Positions 27,371 to 35,560 of a stretch of 64,000 bases of DNA are shown here, in pieces. Source of the DNA: Sulfitobacter sp. SK012 (lineage in GTDB: Bacteria > Pseudomonadota > Alphaproteobacteria > Rhodobacterales > Rhodobacteraceae); NCBI RefSeq assembly GCF_003352085.1, contig NZ_CP025804.1, forward strand, positions 1,364,001-1,428,000. The letters are read 5' to 3'. Both the position numbers and the translations under genes were made by a program. Numbering within the stretch: the first letter of the stretch is position 1; each line of letters opens with the position of its first letter. The notes beneath the pieces were generated by a model. The model was not told the origin of the DNA. It saw only the letters and a program-made list of their open reading frames with translations, and ran no database searches.

Positions 27371-29680
27371 TTAGGTGCCGGCTTGGCGAGTCTTTTCGGT
27401 ACAAGCCTGCGCCATGGTCCAGACTCTATGATGGGTAAATGGAATATCATGTTGCTTGGCACCTTCCTCCGACAAAGCGTCGGAAACCGCATTGGCAATG
27501 GCGGCTGTTGCACCCACTGTTCCGGCTTCCCCACATCCTTTCACCCCCAATACATTGGCTGTAGACGGCACAGGTTCACTGCCGAAGGAGAACATTGGAA
27601 TATCATCCGCCCTCGGCATGGCGTAATCCATGAAGCTTGCTGACAACAACTGCCCATCCTCGTCGAAAACCGTATTCTCCATAAGAGCATGTCCGATGCC
27701 CTGTACGCAGCCACCGTGAACTTGCGCCTCGACGAGTAGGGGATTAATCAGATTTCCAAAATCATCAATGACGGTATAGCGGTCCAGCGCCACCTTTCCG
27801 GTTTCCGGGTCTACTTCAATTTCAGCAACATGTGCGCCATTGGGAAACGCCCAAGTGTCTATCTTGCCGACACCTTCATGCACCAAAAGATCGTTTCTAC
27901 CTTCTGCACGTGCCATTGCTCCGGCTTCCAGCAACGTCGGTGTCAAATTTGAACCGGCGGCGCGAAATGTCTGTTCCTCGAAAATTATGTCTTTCGCGTC
28001 AGCCTGCATATGTGGGGCTAGGAACAACGCAAATGCCTCAATGGCTTTTGCCACAGTAACCAATGTGGCATTCCCGACCGTCGTCACGGAACTTGATCCG
28101 CCCGTGCCGCTGCCTGTGTCAACGTAATCGCTGTCACCTTGAATGACTTGGATTTTGTCCGGATCGATGCCGGTCTGTTCGGACAGGAATGCCGAGAAAA
28201 CACTCTCATGCCCTTGGCCAGAGGACTGTGTCGGAACCGCCAATGAAACTGTCCCGTCCTCAATAAACATCAACCGAACACTGATCTCGGAACTGCCGAC
28301 GGCATTCATGATGTAGTAGCTCAGGCCCAAACCGCGCAGCCGCCCTCTGGATGCGCTTTGGGATTTACGCGCTGCAAACCCGTCAACATCAGCGGCACTT
28401 CGGGCTCGGGTCAATACACGCTCATAATTCGCCGGATCAAGAACTTCTCCTGTCGATGACGTATAAGGGAATTGATGCGGTTGGATGAAATTCCTCTGCC
28501 GCAAATCCCATGGATCGATGCCCAGTTCTCGGGCTGAATAATCCAACATTCTTTCCAGAACATAGCTTGCCTCGGCCCTGCCAGCCCCCCGATAAGCATC
28601 GGTTTGTGCAGTATTGGTGTATATCCCCTGCACATTCAGAAATGTTTCCTGCACGTCATACGCTCCAGACAAAACCATAGCGAAGTATTCTGTCTGAATG
28701 CATTGCCCAAGATCGCTATTATATGCGCCAAGATTGCATCTGGTGTTAACGCGATACCCGATGAGCCGGTGATCTTCGTCAAATGCCATCGCGGCGTCAT
28801 GGACAAGGTCCCGTGCGCCTGTGTCGGTCAACATTGCCTCGACCCGCTCAGACATCCAGCGGACCGAACGAGACAGCACCCTTGCAGCATGAGCAACCAG
28901 ATACGGCTCTGGATAGGACATTGCCTTCATACCAAAGCCCCCACCAACATCCGGTGTCGTGACATGGACCATTTCTGGTGGCAAACCGAGGGTCTCGGCG
29001 ATGCTGCTCTTGATGCCGCGTACACCTTGGCTGTTTACGGCGACATGCAATCTACCATCCACATTTTCAGCGAAACACCCGCGTGGTTCGATCGTGTTGA
29101 CGGTCACCCTGCTGTTGCGGATTGATTTGTGTATTTGATGTGCGGCGCGGTCAAATGCCGAAGAGCAGTCAGCTTCGTCTCCGATTGACCAATCAAATGC
29201 GCAATTGTCGGTGGCTTCTGCATGCAGTGCTTGTCCGCCAGCAATAAGCTCAGTGTGGGCAGGCAATGTGTCGAAATCGAACTCGATCAGATCGCAGGCA
29301 TCCTTCGCTTGATTGAGCGTCTCTGCCACTACCATCACAAGCGGTTCGCCAACAAACCTAACTTTTTTTTCTGCCAGCAACGGTCTTCTGGGCGCGGCCC
29401 CTTTGCTACCATCGCGGTTTTCCAAGATTTCGAAGGGCAATCCTTCAGTTATCCCGGCGGCTAGCAGATCAGCCGAACACAAAACTAAATGTACCCCATC
29501 TGCACGACGGGCCGTATCAATTTGCAATCTGGAAATAGTCGCATGGGCGACGGGCGACCTGAAGAAATACGCGAAAAGCGCGTTTCTTGGCGCGATATTA
29601 TCGACAAATGTGCCTTTGCCGCAGAGCAATCTAACGTCTTCGCTGCGAGAAAGCGGTCTGCTACGTCCGAATTTTTGCAT
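27371..29680 (-). CDS. Form II CoxL-like molybdopterin-binding dehydrogenase large subunit (orphan)
   Basis: Large subunit of the xanthine dehydrogenase / aldehyde oxidase family, 769 residues. The active-site loop reads AYRGAGR at residues 362-368, the signature of form II (CoxL-like) enzymes, unlike the form I protein at 35561. The molybdopterin-binding PDVGGGFGMKAM segment is near residue 243 and the base Glu is in GVKGCGEAGTVG near the C-terminus. Such enzymes hydroxylate aldehydes, purines or related compounds using Mo, FAD and two 2Fe-2S clusters carried on separate subunits. No small (FeS) or medium (FAD) subunit gene accompanies it, which is unusual. GGAGAG precedes ATG 29680. It lies between repeats and IS fragments. 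Confidence 0.88.
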   Translation of the reverse strand: MQKFGRSRPLSRSEDVRLLCGKGTFVDNIAPRNALFAYFFRSPVAHATISRLQIDTARRADGVHLVLCSADLLAAGITEGLPFEILENRDGSKGAAPRRPLLAEKKVRFVGEPLVMVVAETLNQAKDACDLIEFDFDTLPAHTELIAGGQALHAEATDNCAFDWSIGDEADCSSAFDRAAHQIHKSIRNSRVTVNTIEPRGCFAENVDGRLHVAVNSQGVRGIKSSIAETLGLPPEMVHVTTPDVGGGFGMKAMSYPEPYLVAHAARVLSRSVRWMSERVEAMLTDTGARDLVHDAAMAFDEDHRLIGYRVNTRCNLGAYNSDLGQCIQTEYFAMVLSGAYDVQETFLNVQGIYTNTAQTDAYRGAGRAEASYVLERMLDYSARELGIDPWDLRQRNFIQPHQFPYTSSTGEVLDPANYERVLTRARSAADVDGFAARKSQSASRGRLRGLGLSYYIMNAVGSSEISVRLMFIEDGTVSLAVPTQSSGQGHESVFSAFLSEQTGIDPDKIQVIQGDSDYVDTGSGTGGSSSVTTVGNATLVTVAKAIEAFALFLAPHMQADAKDIIFEEQTFRAAGSNLTPTLLEAGAMARAEGRNDLLVHEGVGKIDTWAFPNGAHVAEIEVDPETGKVALDRYTVIDDFGNLINPLLVEAQVHGGCVQGIGHALMENTVFDEDGQLLSASFMDYAMPRADDIPMFSFGSEPVPSTANVLGVKGCGEAGTVGATAAIANAVSDALSEEGAKQHDIPFTHHRVWTMAQACTEKTRQAGT

Positions 29681-29969
29681 CAGTCTCTCCAGTAGGGGAA
29701 CGGACCGATGGCATCTGATAGAACTATACAGCCGCCTTTGTTCCCACCTAGCAGTAGTTTACTTAATAAACTGGAAGTTAGGAACTTCTGTCGCGAAGGT
29801 AGTTTTTTGTGATTTGTTAGAATGTGTTAGTTCGAAGGTCGTAGCCTTGTTTGACGATGTAGACCTCAAGTTATTTGCTTCTATCGACGTCCTCTTTCCG
29901 AAAGCTGCACCGCCGCGTTCGACATCTCGCTGAACAGCCTGTTAGGGCCGAAACGACCAGTTTGGTTGG

Positions 29970-30033
29970 CCCGCTTGATATCTTTGACGATCTTCTCGCC
30001 AGGGCTTTTACGTGTTCCAGTTGTCTGTCTCAT
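29970..30033 (-). pseudogene. IS3-family transposase OrfA fragment
   Basis: Twenty-one codons reading MRQTTGTRKSPGEKIVKDIK plus RA, the standard N-terminus of a common alphaproteobacterial IS3-family OrfA. The usual continuation (about RKQYSSEEKI) is absent and the frame goes on into unrelated sequence, so this is a truncated remnant. Confidence 0.6.
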
Positions 30034-30294
30034 CTCCCACTCCTCAGTGGTTAGGATGGGCCAAGAACACTCTCTTATCAAATACCGCTATTTGGGCCCA
30101 TAGGCGCAGACGTCAGGCAACCCGCAGCAACTGTTCACCAATTGTGCGCAACAGATCCTGGATAGGAAATTGTCGAAAGTCGGCTTTGCCAAAATTGGGC
30201 GAAATCGAATATCTCTGTTGAGATTGGTAGAGCAATGGGAGTAGCACTTTATGTTCAAGCAGTATTCGAGCACCCAGAAACTTGTTGATCTGAT

Positions 30295-30343
30295 TGGGGA
30301 CGAGTAGGAGGGTCGAACTCCTGTAACCGGATCTGAAACCCGA
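30295..30343 (-). other. tRNA 3'-half-like sequence ending in CCA, possible attachment-site remnant
   Basis: On the minus strand the segment folds as an anticodon arm (TCGGG / TCCGG around a 7-base loop), a 4-base variable region, a perfect T arm (AGGAG, loop TTCGACC, CTCCT), a 7-base acceptor strand ACTCGTC, discriminator C and CCA. No D arm or matching 5' acceptor strand (GACGAGT) lies upstream, where the sequence is AT-rich. It resembles the 3' tRNA piece copied by integrating elements. The loop as folded would put TCA at the anticodon, but with the 5' half missing this should not be read as a working tRNA. Confidence 0.45.
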
Positions 30344-30389
30344 AAATGATACTGATTTTATTTAATTATTTGTAAATTGAACCACAGGA

Positions 30390-30470
30390 CGCCTGCGAGA
30401 TATCGGTGGGTTAGTGGTTGAATGCCTGGTGGGCAGAGCGGCCAAAGCAGCCATTTGATTTCTTCGCAGC
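30390..30470 (+). repeat. Direct repeat family 1, copy C
   Basis: CGCCTGCGAGATATCGGTGG then GTTAGTGGTTGAA and GGCAGAGCGGCCAAAGCAGC. Same orientation as copies A and B. It lies about 80 bases past the end of the cox operon. Confidence 0.65.
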
Positions 30471-30551
30471 GAATGCCTGCTCTGGGCTCTCTTTCTTCAA
30501 ATAACAATTGAGAGAGCGAATGCGATTTTGACAACGATGCCTAACGGACAT

Positions 30552-31529
30552 CTATGCCGTTTGGTAAGCCTGTTCTACGTCGACAACTACTTGTTGTTGA
30601 TACGCAAAGGCCTGCGCGACTTCGGCCAATGCCGAGACTGCGATAAGGTCGGCATTGCGCAGCGATGGCACAAGACCAATTGGGCCCCTGATCCGCTTTT
30701 GATCTTGGTCCGATATGCCAAGGTCTGCCAAATGGGCAAGTCGAGCAGCCTGGGTTGTCTGGCTTCCCAAAGCACCGATAAACCCAGCTGGGGTCGCCAG
30801 TGCTGCGACGAGGAACACTGGTTCCCAGTCGTGATCGTGAAACAGAGTTAAGAAACCACTGGTCTCATCCAAATCTAGTTTGGTGATACTTTGTTGAGAC
30901 GTCACATGCGTTGGGGCGTCTATGCAGTACGCCGCGATCGCAACCAGATCATGCGTGTCGGGGGAAAAGCCGGTCACATCAAATCCGATGGCATGTGCGA
31001 CCTTGGCTGTAGCACGAAAAACGGCACCGCGTCCGGCAAGGGTCAGGGCCACTTTGGGTTGGTAGGCGATCGTAATCGAAGCGGGAAAAGCCTGAGGCGT
31101 TTCGGATTTGGGATGAAATGTCAGATATGCAGGCTTGCGTCTCAACAAGGCGTCATAGGCTGCGACGAGCGCAGTTTTGTCGGGCGCAGGGTCAATCCAC
31201 ACCGACAGGGCCCCGCCACATGGCAAAGTCAAATCGTGGAATGGCGAACCATCACCGTAACGCAACAATCGTGCTGTCCCAGAACGCAAACAATCTAGTG
31301 CCTGAAGCAAAATATCTTGATCAATGCAACCATTGGACATGTAGCCCGTCATTTCTCCTTCATCCGAGACAACGGCCAGTGACCCGATATCGCGGGCACT
31401 TCCGCCCTTTATATCCACAGATGTAATCAAGACGAAACGCTGCCCTGTTCGGACATAGGCCGCGGCCTGGGCGAGAACATCGACAGCGTGATCTTTGTAT
31501 ATGATTGGATTAGCCAACCTTTTCGGCAT
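30552..31529 (-). CDS. coxI: XdhC/CoxI-family molybdenum-enzyme maturation protein (coxI-like)
   Basis: Cytosolic accessory protein of 325 residues with an N-terminal XdhC_CoxI domain (SNGCIDQDILLQALD near 78-92, LPCGGALSVWIDP near 115) and a C-terminal XdhC Rossmann domain (SQTTQAARLAHLADLGI). XdhC proteins bind molybdenum cofactor and help insert or sulfurate it in xanthine-dehydrogenase-type enzymes. Here it would serve the CO dehydrogenase. ATG 31529 lies inside the end of coxG, a 20-base overlap, so it is translationally coupled. It is the last gene of the operon. The assignment as coxI rests on position and domain order. Confidence 0.8.
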   Translation of the reverse strand: MPKRLANPIIYKDHAVDVLAQAAAYVRTGQRFVLITSVDIKGGSARDIGSLAVVSDEGEMTGYMSNGCIDQDILLQALDCLRSGTARLLRYGDGSPFHDLTLPCGGALSVWIDPAPDKTALVAAYDALLRRKPAYLTFHPKSETPQAFPASITIAYQPKVALTLAGRGAVFRATAKVAHAIGFDVTGFSPDTHDLVAIAAYCIDAPTHVTSQQSITKLDLDETSGFLTLFHDHDWEPVFLVAALATPAGFIGALGSQTTQAARLAHLADLGISDQDQKRIRGPIGLVPSLRNADLIAVSALAEVAQAFAYQQQVVVDVEQAYQTA

Positions 31530-31962
31530 CCAACACGTCTGCAAAGTTCTTGAAAAACTTGGCTGCAAGTTTTTTTGACGTGCTTTGGATCAAACGGCTG
31601 CCAAGTTGTGCCAGCTTACCGCCGATTTGCGCCTTGGCATCATAGGTTAGGATTGTGGTGTCACCGTCTGCAGCCAATGACACATCTGCTCCGCCTTTGG
31701 CGTGGCCCGCAGCGCCGCCATTGCCTTGCCCCGTCAAGGAGAACGCATCAGGGGCACCCGTTTTGTCCAGTTGAACATTGCCGCTGAATTTCGCCTTTAC
31801 TGGCCCGACTTTCAGCACGATCTTTGCCTCAAGTTCTGTGTCTGAATGCTGGATCAGCTCTTCACAACCTGGAATGCACTGGCGCAGGATTTCAGGATCG
31901 TTCAAGGCCTCGTAGACGCGGGCCATTGGCGCATTGATGGTGATTTCGTCTTTCAGTTCCAT
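31510..31962 (-). CDS. coxG: CoxG-family SRPBCC protein
   Basis: Protein of 150 residues from the CoxG / carbon monoxide dehydrogenase subunit G family, with an SRPBCC (START-like) fold. Signatures are PMARVYEALNDPEILRQCIPG near the start and GHAKGGADVSLAADGDTTILTY in the middle. In Oligotropha, CoxG is linked to membrane attachment of CO dehydrogenase rather than catalysis. It has fewer C-terminal residues than forms with a membrane anchor. A good GGAAAG site lies before ATG 31962, and the 33-aa gene ends 12 bases upstream. Confidence 0.85.
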   Translation of the reverse strand: MELKDEITINAPMARVYEALNDPEILRQCIPGCEELIQHSDTELEAKIVLKVGPVKAKFSGNVQLDKTGAPDAFSLTGQGNGGAAGHAKGGADVSLAADGDTTILTYDAKAQIGGKLAQLGSRLIQSTSKKLAAKFFKNFADVLDAEKVG

Positions 31963-31974
31963 TGTTTTTCTTTC

Positions 31975-32076
31975 CTAACAGCAGGGGAATTTGGTGGACG
32001 CAAGTGTTTCGGCTTGCGCAGGTGTGAGGGCCCATTTCTGACGGAAGGCCCGGAAGTAGTTGCGTAGTTTTTTCAT
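31975..32076 (-). CDS. 33-residue small protein of the cox operon
   Basis: A short gene encoding MKKLRNYFRAFRQKW then ALTPAQAETLASTKFPCC. Its ATG overlaps the TGA of the MobA-like gene in an ATGA junction, AAGGGG lies six bases before the ATG, and its stop lies 12 bases before coxG, so it fits the operon like its neighbours. It is very basic at the N-terminus and ends in Cys-Cys. No transmembrane helix or known domain is visible. It may be a small accessory factor for CO dehydrogenase maturation or membrane binding, which is inference from position only. Confidence 0.65.
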   Translation of the reverse strand: MKKLRNYFRAFRQKWALTPAQAETLASTKFPCC

Positions 32077-32687
32077 GCCATACCCCTTTGCGACGTCATT
32101 TGTTCGAAAGCTGCAAACGCTGCGGGCGTGTCGATGTCATTGAAGAAACCGGGTTGGGTCATCGGGATGGGTTGGGCCAGTTCGGGATTGGCACGTGTGA
32201 ATTTTCCGCAGCCCGGATTGGCCTGATCAGCCAACAATTGGGTGCGCAGTGTTGCGGGCATAATGATCGGATTACCACGTGTAGAGTTTTTGTAAGGGAT
32301 CGAAATTTTCTGAACGTCTGCGGCCAAATGCGCCGCGATTAGCGCGCGCAGATCGTCAGATGTAAGTTGTGGCTGGTCGCCAAGCCCGATCAGATAGTTA
32401 AGCGCATCGTCGGCTGCCCCAAGAAGTCCTGCGCGGACCGAAAATGGTTGTCCCGCTTCATACTCTGCATTGTGAACGCAGTGGATCGGTAAACCTGCAA
32501 GTGCCGCCTCGATCTTATCGGCTTCAAACCCTGTCACCAAGCAGACCTGTTTGTCCACGACAGCAAGGTAGGTTTCAACGACGTGCCGGATCATTGGTTT
32601 GCCGTTGACCGGCAACAACAACTTGTTGCGCGCCTCCATGCGGCGCGACAGGCCAGCGGCCAATATGATCGCACCAAAGCTACCCAT
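32073..32687 (-). CDS. MobA/MocA-like molybdopterin nucleotidyltransferase
   Basis: Cytosolic NTP-transferase of 204 residues. The nucleotide-binding loop is LAAGLSRRME near the N-terminus, followed by KLLLPVNGKPMI and LIGLGDQPQLT, which carries the metal-binding Asp. Members attach CMP or GMP to molybdopterin; CO dehydrogenase uses molybdopterin cytosine dinucleotide, so the MocA reaction (CTP) is most likely. ATG 32687 overlaps the end of the XdhC-type gene by eight bases. Its TGA overlaps the next small gene. Its place within the operon couples cofactor finishing to enzyme synthesis. Confidence 0.83.
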   Translation of the reverse strand: MGSFGAIILAAGLSRRMEARNKLLLPVNGKPMIRHVVETYLAVVDKQVCLVTGFEADKIEAALAGLPIHCVHNAEYEAGQPFSVRAGLLGAADDALNYLIGLGDQPQLTSDDLRALIAAHLAADVQKISIPYKNSTRGNPIIMPATLRTQLLADQANPGCGKFTRANPELAQPIPMTQPGFFNDIDTPAAFAAFEQMTSQRGMA

Positions 32688-33459
32688 TTTGCGCAACTTT
32701 TGCTAAAAGATCGCGTTTGACCTGCGTCAGTTCCGCTAGGATCGAAAGCGCGATCTCAGCAGGCGTCACTGCGCCAATGTTCAACCCAGCGGGCGCGCGG
32801 ACAGCGGCGATGTGTGCGGGATCTGTGCCGGCAGTGATCAGCTTTTTGGACAGGCTGGCAAACTTTTTAGTGCTGCCGACAAAAGCGACGTAATCGACCG
32901 TATCAGCTAATCCGGTCTTCAGCGCGGCAAGATCGCCTTGGCCTTGTGTCGCAATCACAAGGTACCGCCCGCGACCTTGCGAGCGTTCGGCCATGGGCGC
33001 GTCAGACCTGACAGTGGCCACAGCCCATCCAAATTGCGGAGCAAGCTCAATTAGCTTTTCAGCAACCGGAGACTCTCCAAAAATCAGTAAGTCGGGCGTT
33101 GGGATATAGGGCTCAATAAAGATGTCGATCGTGCCTTTGGACGGGCATCCGTTGCGCGCAAAACGGACACCATCAACGTCATCGCCCGCGCGCACACCTT
33201 TTTCCGTCAGATCTTCTTCCGGAGCGACTGAGATAAACTGCGGCTTTCCAGTCGCGTAGGCCCGCAAAGTTGCGTCCTTGATCGCACCACGCACACAGCC
33301 GCCGCCAAGCCATCCTTCAAGGATCGTTCCATCTTCGCGCAGCAATGCCTTAGCACCGGGCTTGGCAGAGGTGGTGCCTGCGGTGCGCACAATGGTGGCG
33401 ACCGCGAAACAGTCTTCGCCCATTTGCAGTCCGTGATCAGTGATCTGTTTGGGTGTCAT
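32680..33459 (-). CDS. coxF: XdhC-family maturation protein (coxF-like)
   Basis: Accessory protein of 259 residues. The XdhC_CoxI domain has GWLGGGCVRGAIKDA near residues 49-63, and the Rossmann XdhC_C domain has IFGESPVAEKLIELA near 125 and APAGLNIGAVTPAEIALSIL near 222, which is the standard ending. CoxF in Oligotropha is required for maturation of the [CuSMoO2] site, and a role in cofactor or copper insertion is expected here. The start overlaps the coxE stop in an ATGA junction. Calling it coxF rests on order (coxD-coxE-coxF) as well as domain type. Confidence 0.8.
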   Translation of the reverse strand: MTPKQITDHGLQMGEDCFAVATIVRTAGTTSAKPGAKALLREDGTILEGWLGGGCVRGAIKDATLRAYATGKPQFISVAPEEDLTEKGVRAGDDVDGVRFARNGCPSKGTIDIFIEPYIPTPDLLIFGESPVAEKLIELAPQFGWAVATVRSDAPMAERSQGRGRYLVIATQGQGDLAALKTGLADTVDYVAFVGSTKKFASLSKKLITAGTDPAHIAAVRAPAGLNIGAVTPAEIALSILAELTQVKRDLLAKVAQNG

Positions 33460-34637
33460 AGCCGCGCCAGATCTGCTTCAAGCGCCGTTAAGTCGCCGAG
33501 AGTATTGGCGGCACGGAATAAATCCAAATGCGGCAATGCCCCGGCCATCGCTTGGGCTGTAGGAGTGTAGCCCTCCCAGCCTTTCAGCGGATTGAGCCAG
33601 ATGATCTTACAGCCGCGTTTCTTTAAGCGGACCAGAGCATCAGAGATCCCATCGGGCGATGCCGTGTCATAACCGTCTGACAGGATCATCACGACAGTCC
33701 GGTTATCGACAAAACGCCGGCCATAGGTGCCTGCAAAGGTGTCGAGGCTATCTGCAATCTTGGATCCGCCGGCAAAACCTTCGGCCAGTAATGACAACCG
33801 CGCCAACGCGCGGAGTGCGTCTTTATCGCGCAAGGCTTCGGTGATCCGAACAAGGCGGGTGTGGAACAGATAGGCATCCGCGCGCGCATCAGCCCGCATC
33901 AGCCCTGCAAGGAACGCCAGAAAGACACGGGAATAGACGGTCATCGAACCCGAAACATCGCAGATCGCAGTTATCCGTAGAGTGCGGTCAGGCCGTTGAC
34001 GTTTGGGGAGCGCGAACGGCTCGCCCCCAGTTGCAAGGCTTTGCCTCATGACTTTGCGAAAGTGGATTTGATCTCCCTTGCGCGCGGCTTTGCGACGACG
34101 TGATCGCCGATCCCGCAAGGCAGCCCCAAGGCGGAGTGCGATCTTTTCGGCCTCGGCAATGTCTTCGGGCCGAACCAGATCGCGCAGGTCTTTCTTGAAC
34201 AGGTTGGTCACATCTGTCGCGACGAGTTTGCCTTCCCCATCGCTTTCCGCTTCGCCTTCACCACTGTCAGGGGCGCTGATGTCGCCTGTTCCACCGCTTG
34301 CCTCTTCACTCACCTCGCGATTGGAATGCACATTTTCGCTTTCGCTCGGCACAGCTGTTGCGGTTACGCGGGTCTTGACCCGTCCGCCATTCATCCAAAA
34401 GCTGTTAAACAATCCATCAAACTGTGCCGCTTCTTCGACGCAGCCGGTAAACACGGATTTAAGCGCGCGGCGCGCGTCATGCGGGTTTGTGGCGTTGATG
34501 TGGGTTAAGGCTTCCAACGCGATGCCCGTTTCACCCACGCCAAGTCGCAAGCCGTTGTCGCGCAGATGTGCGACAAAACCAGCCATGCGCGCAGCGGGTC
34601 CCGGATCGCGGGCGGCGAATTTGGTTACAAGCGTCAT
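33456..34637 (-). CDS. coxE: CoxE-type von Willebrand factor A domain protein
   Basis: Cytosolic protein of 393 residues. The N-terminal helical part has LRDNGLRLGVGETGIALEAL, followed by a flexible acidic segment (about 105-140, rich in Glu, Ser and Gly) and the VWA domain, whose MIDAS site is DVSGSM near residue 228 with later ILSDGYDTA. CoxE works with the AAA+ ATPase CoxD, like other MoxR-VWA pairs, to remodel apo-CO dehydrogenase during copper/sulfur insertion. The start overlaps coxD and the stop overlaps the next gene, both by four bases. Confidence 0.9.
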   Translation of the reverse strand: MTLVTKFAARDPGPAARMAGFVAHLRDNGLRLGVGETGIALEALTHINATNPHDARRALKSVFTGCVEEAAQFDGLFNSFWMNGGRVKTRVTATAVPSESENVHSNREVSEEASGGTGDISAPDSGEGEAESDGEGKLVATDVTNLFKKDLRDLVRPEDIAEAEKIALRLGAALRDRRSRRRKAARKGDQIHFRKVMRQSLATGGEPFALPKRQRPDRTLRITAICDVSGSMTVYSRVFLAFLAGLMRADARADAYLFHTRLVRITEALRDKDALRALARLSLLAEGFAGGSKIADSLDTFAGTYGRRFVDNRTVVMILSDGYDTASPDGISDALVRLKKRGCKIIWLNPLKGWEGYTPTAQAMAGALPHLDLFRAANTLGDLTALEADLARL

Positions 34638-35512
34638 GCCGCTTTGCCTGCCAGGCGTTGTGCGATTTCAGTGGGGATCGCATCGCGGTCTACGTGTGTT
34701 TTCAGCAAAGTCGTCAACGTTGCCTGCAAAACTACAGGGTCATCCGTCAGGTCGGCCACACCGAGCCCCATCAGAGCGGCAGCGAAATCCAACATCTCCG
34801 CGATGCCTGGCTTTTTCTCGAGTTCTTGTTTGCGCAATGCCTGCACAAACCCAACGATCTGAGCGCAGAGCCGGTCTGTTATGTCTGGGTAGCGCGTCAC
34901 CAATATGGACAATTCGGTCTCAAGATCAGGATAAGGCACGTGGGCATAGAGACAGCGCCGCCGCAACGCATCACTTAGGTCGCGGGTGCCGTTGGCCGTT
35001 AAAATGACCATAGGGCGCGTCGTTGCAGTGATCGTTCCCATTTCGGGAATGGTCACCTGAAACTCCGACAGGATTTCGAGCAGGTAGGCCTCGAATTCTT
35101 CGTCTGCACGGTCGACTTCGTCGATCAGGAGGACGGGTGCCTTGTCTTGGCGGATCGCCTTCAACAGGGGACGTTCAAGCAGAAACTCATCCGAGAATAT
35201 CCGCGCCTCAACGGCCTTTCCTGTCTCGCCATCCTCAGATGCCGCGCGGATCGCCAAGAGTTGACGTTGGTAATTCCATTCATAGATCGCTTGTGCAGCA
35301 TCCAAACCTTCGTAGCACTGCAAACGGATCAGCTGGGTATCTTGAACGGCCGCTAAAACACGCGCGACCTCGGTCTTGCCGACGCCTGCAGCCCCTTCCA
35401 GCAACAAGGGCCGACCAAGCGACAAAGACAGATGCAGTGCCATCGCGAGATCACCAGAAGCGATATAGCCTTGATCGGCCATAGCCGTTTGTAGCGTCAT
35501 CCAAGTCATCAT
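34634..35512 (-). CDS. coxD: CoxD-type MoxR AAA+ ATPase
   Basis: AAA+ chaperone ATPase of 292 residues. Walker A is GAAGVGKTE near residues 39-47, Walker B is LLIDEVDRADEEFEAYLLE near 125, sensor 1 is ILTANGTRDL, and the arginine finger region is DALRRRC. CoxD is needed for assembly of the sulfur-bridged Cu-Mo centre of CO dehydrogenase. GGGAGGACA precedes two tandem ATG codons at 35512 and 35509. It follows coxL by 48 bases and overlaps coxE. Confidence 0.92.
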   Translation of the reverse strand: MMTWMTLQTAMADQGYIASGDLAMALHLSLSLGRPLLLEGAAGVGKTEVARVLAAVQDTQLIRLQCYEGLDAAQAIYEWNYQRQLLAIRAASEDGETGKAVEARIFSDEFLLERPLLKAIRQDKAPVLLIDEVDRADEEFEAYLLEILSEFQVTIPEMGTITATTRPMVILTANGTRDLSDALRRRCLYAHVPYPDLETELSILVTRYPDITDRLCAQIVGFVQALRKQELEKKPGIAEMLDFAAALMGLGVADLTDDPVVLQATLTTLLKTHVDRDAIPTEIAQRLAGKAA

Positions 35513-35560
35513 TGTCCTCCCAGACGAAGGGGGCAGCGCGTGGCTGCCCCCATCCTTTTC

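Larger units (their letters stand above)
29681..30551. other. Gene-poor junction region between molybdoenzyme and cox operon
   Basis: About 870 bases that contain no intact gene. They hold an IS3 orfA fragment, a tRNA-like 3' half and copy C of the direct repeat, each listed separately. The rest, especially the AT-rich stretch 30343-30385, shows nothing recognisable. The collection of pieces marks this as a recombination junction. Confidence 0.6.

Noticed and set aside
30295..30343. UGA-reading (anticodon UCA) tRNA that could relate to disrupted genes
   Set aside because: The D arm and 5' acceptor strand are missing, so it cannot be a working tRNA as it stands; in addition the arylsulfatase stop is TAG, not TGA.
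34078..35007. 309-codon frame on the plus strand opposite coxE and coxD
   Set aside because: Arg/Ser/Pro-rich antisense translation of two clear cox genes; not credible as protein.
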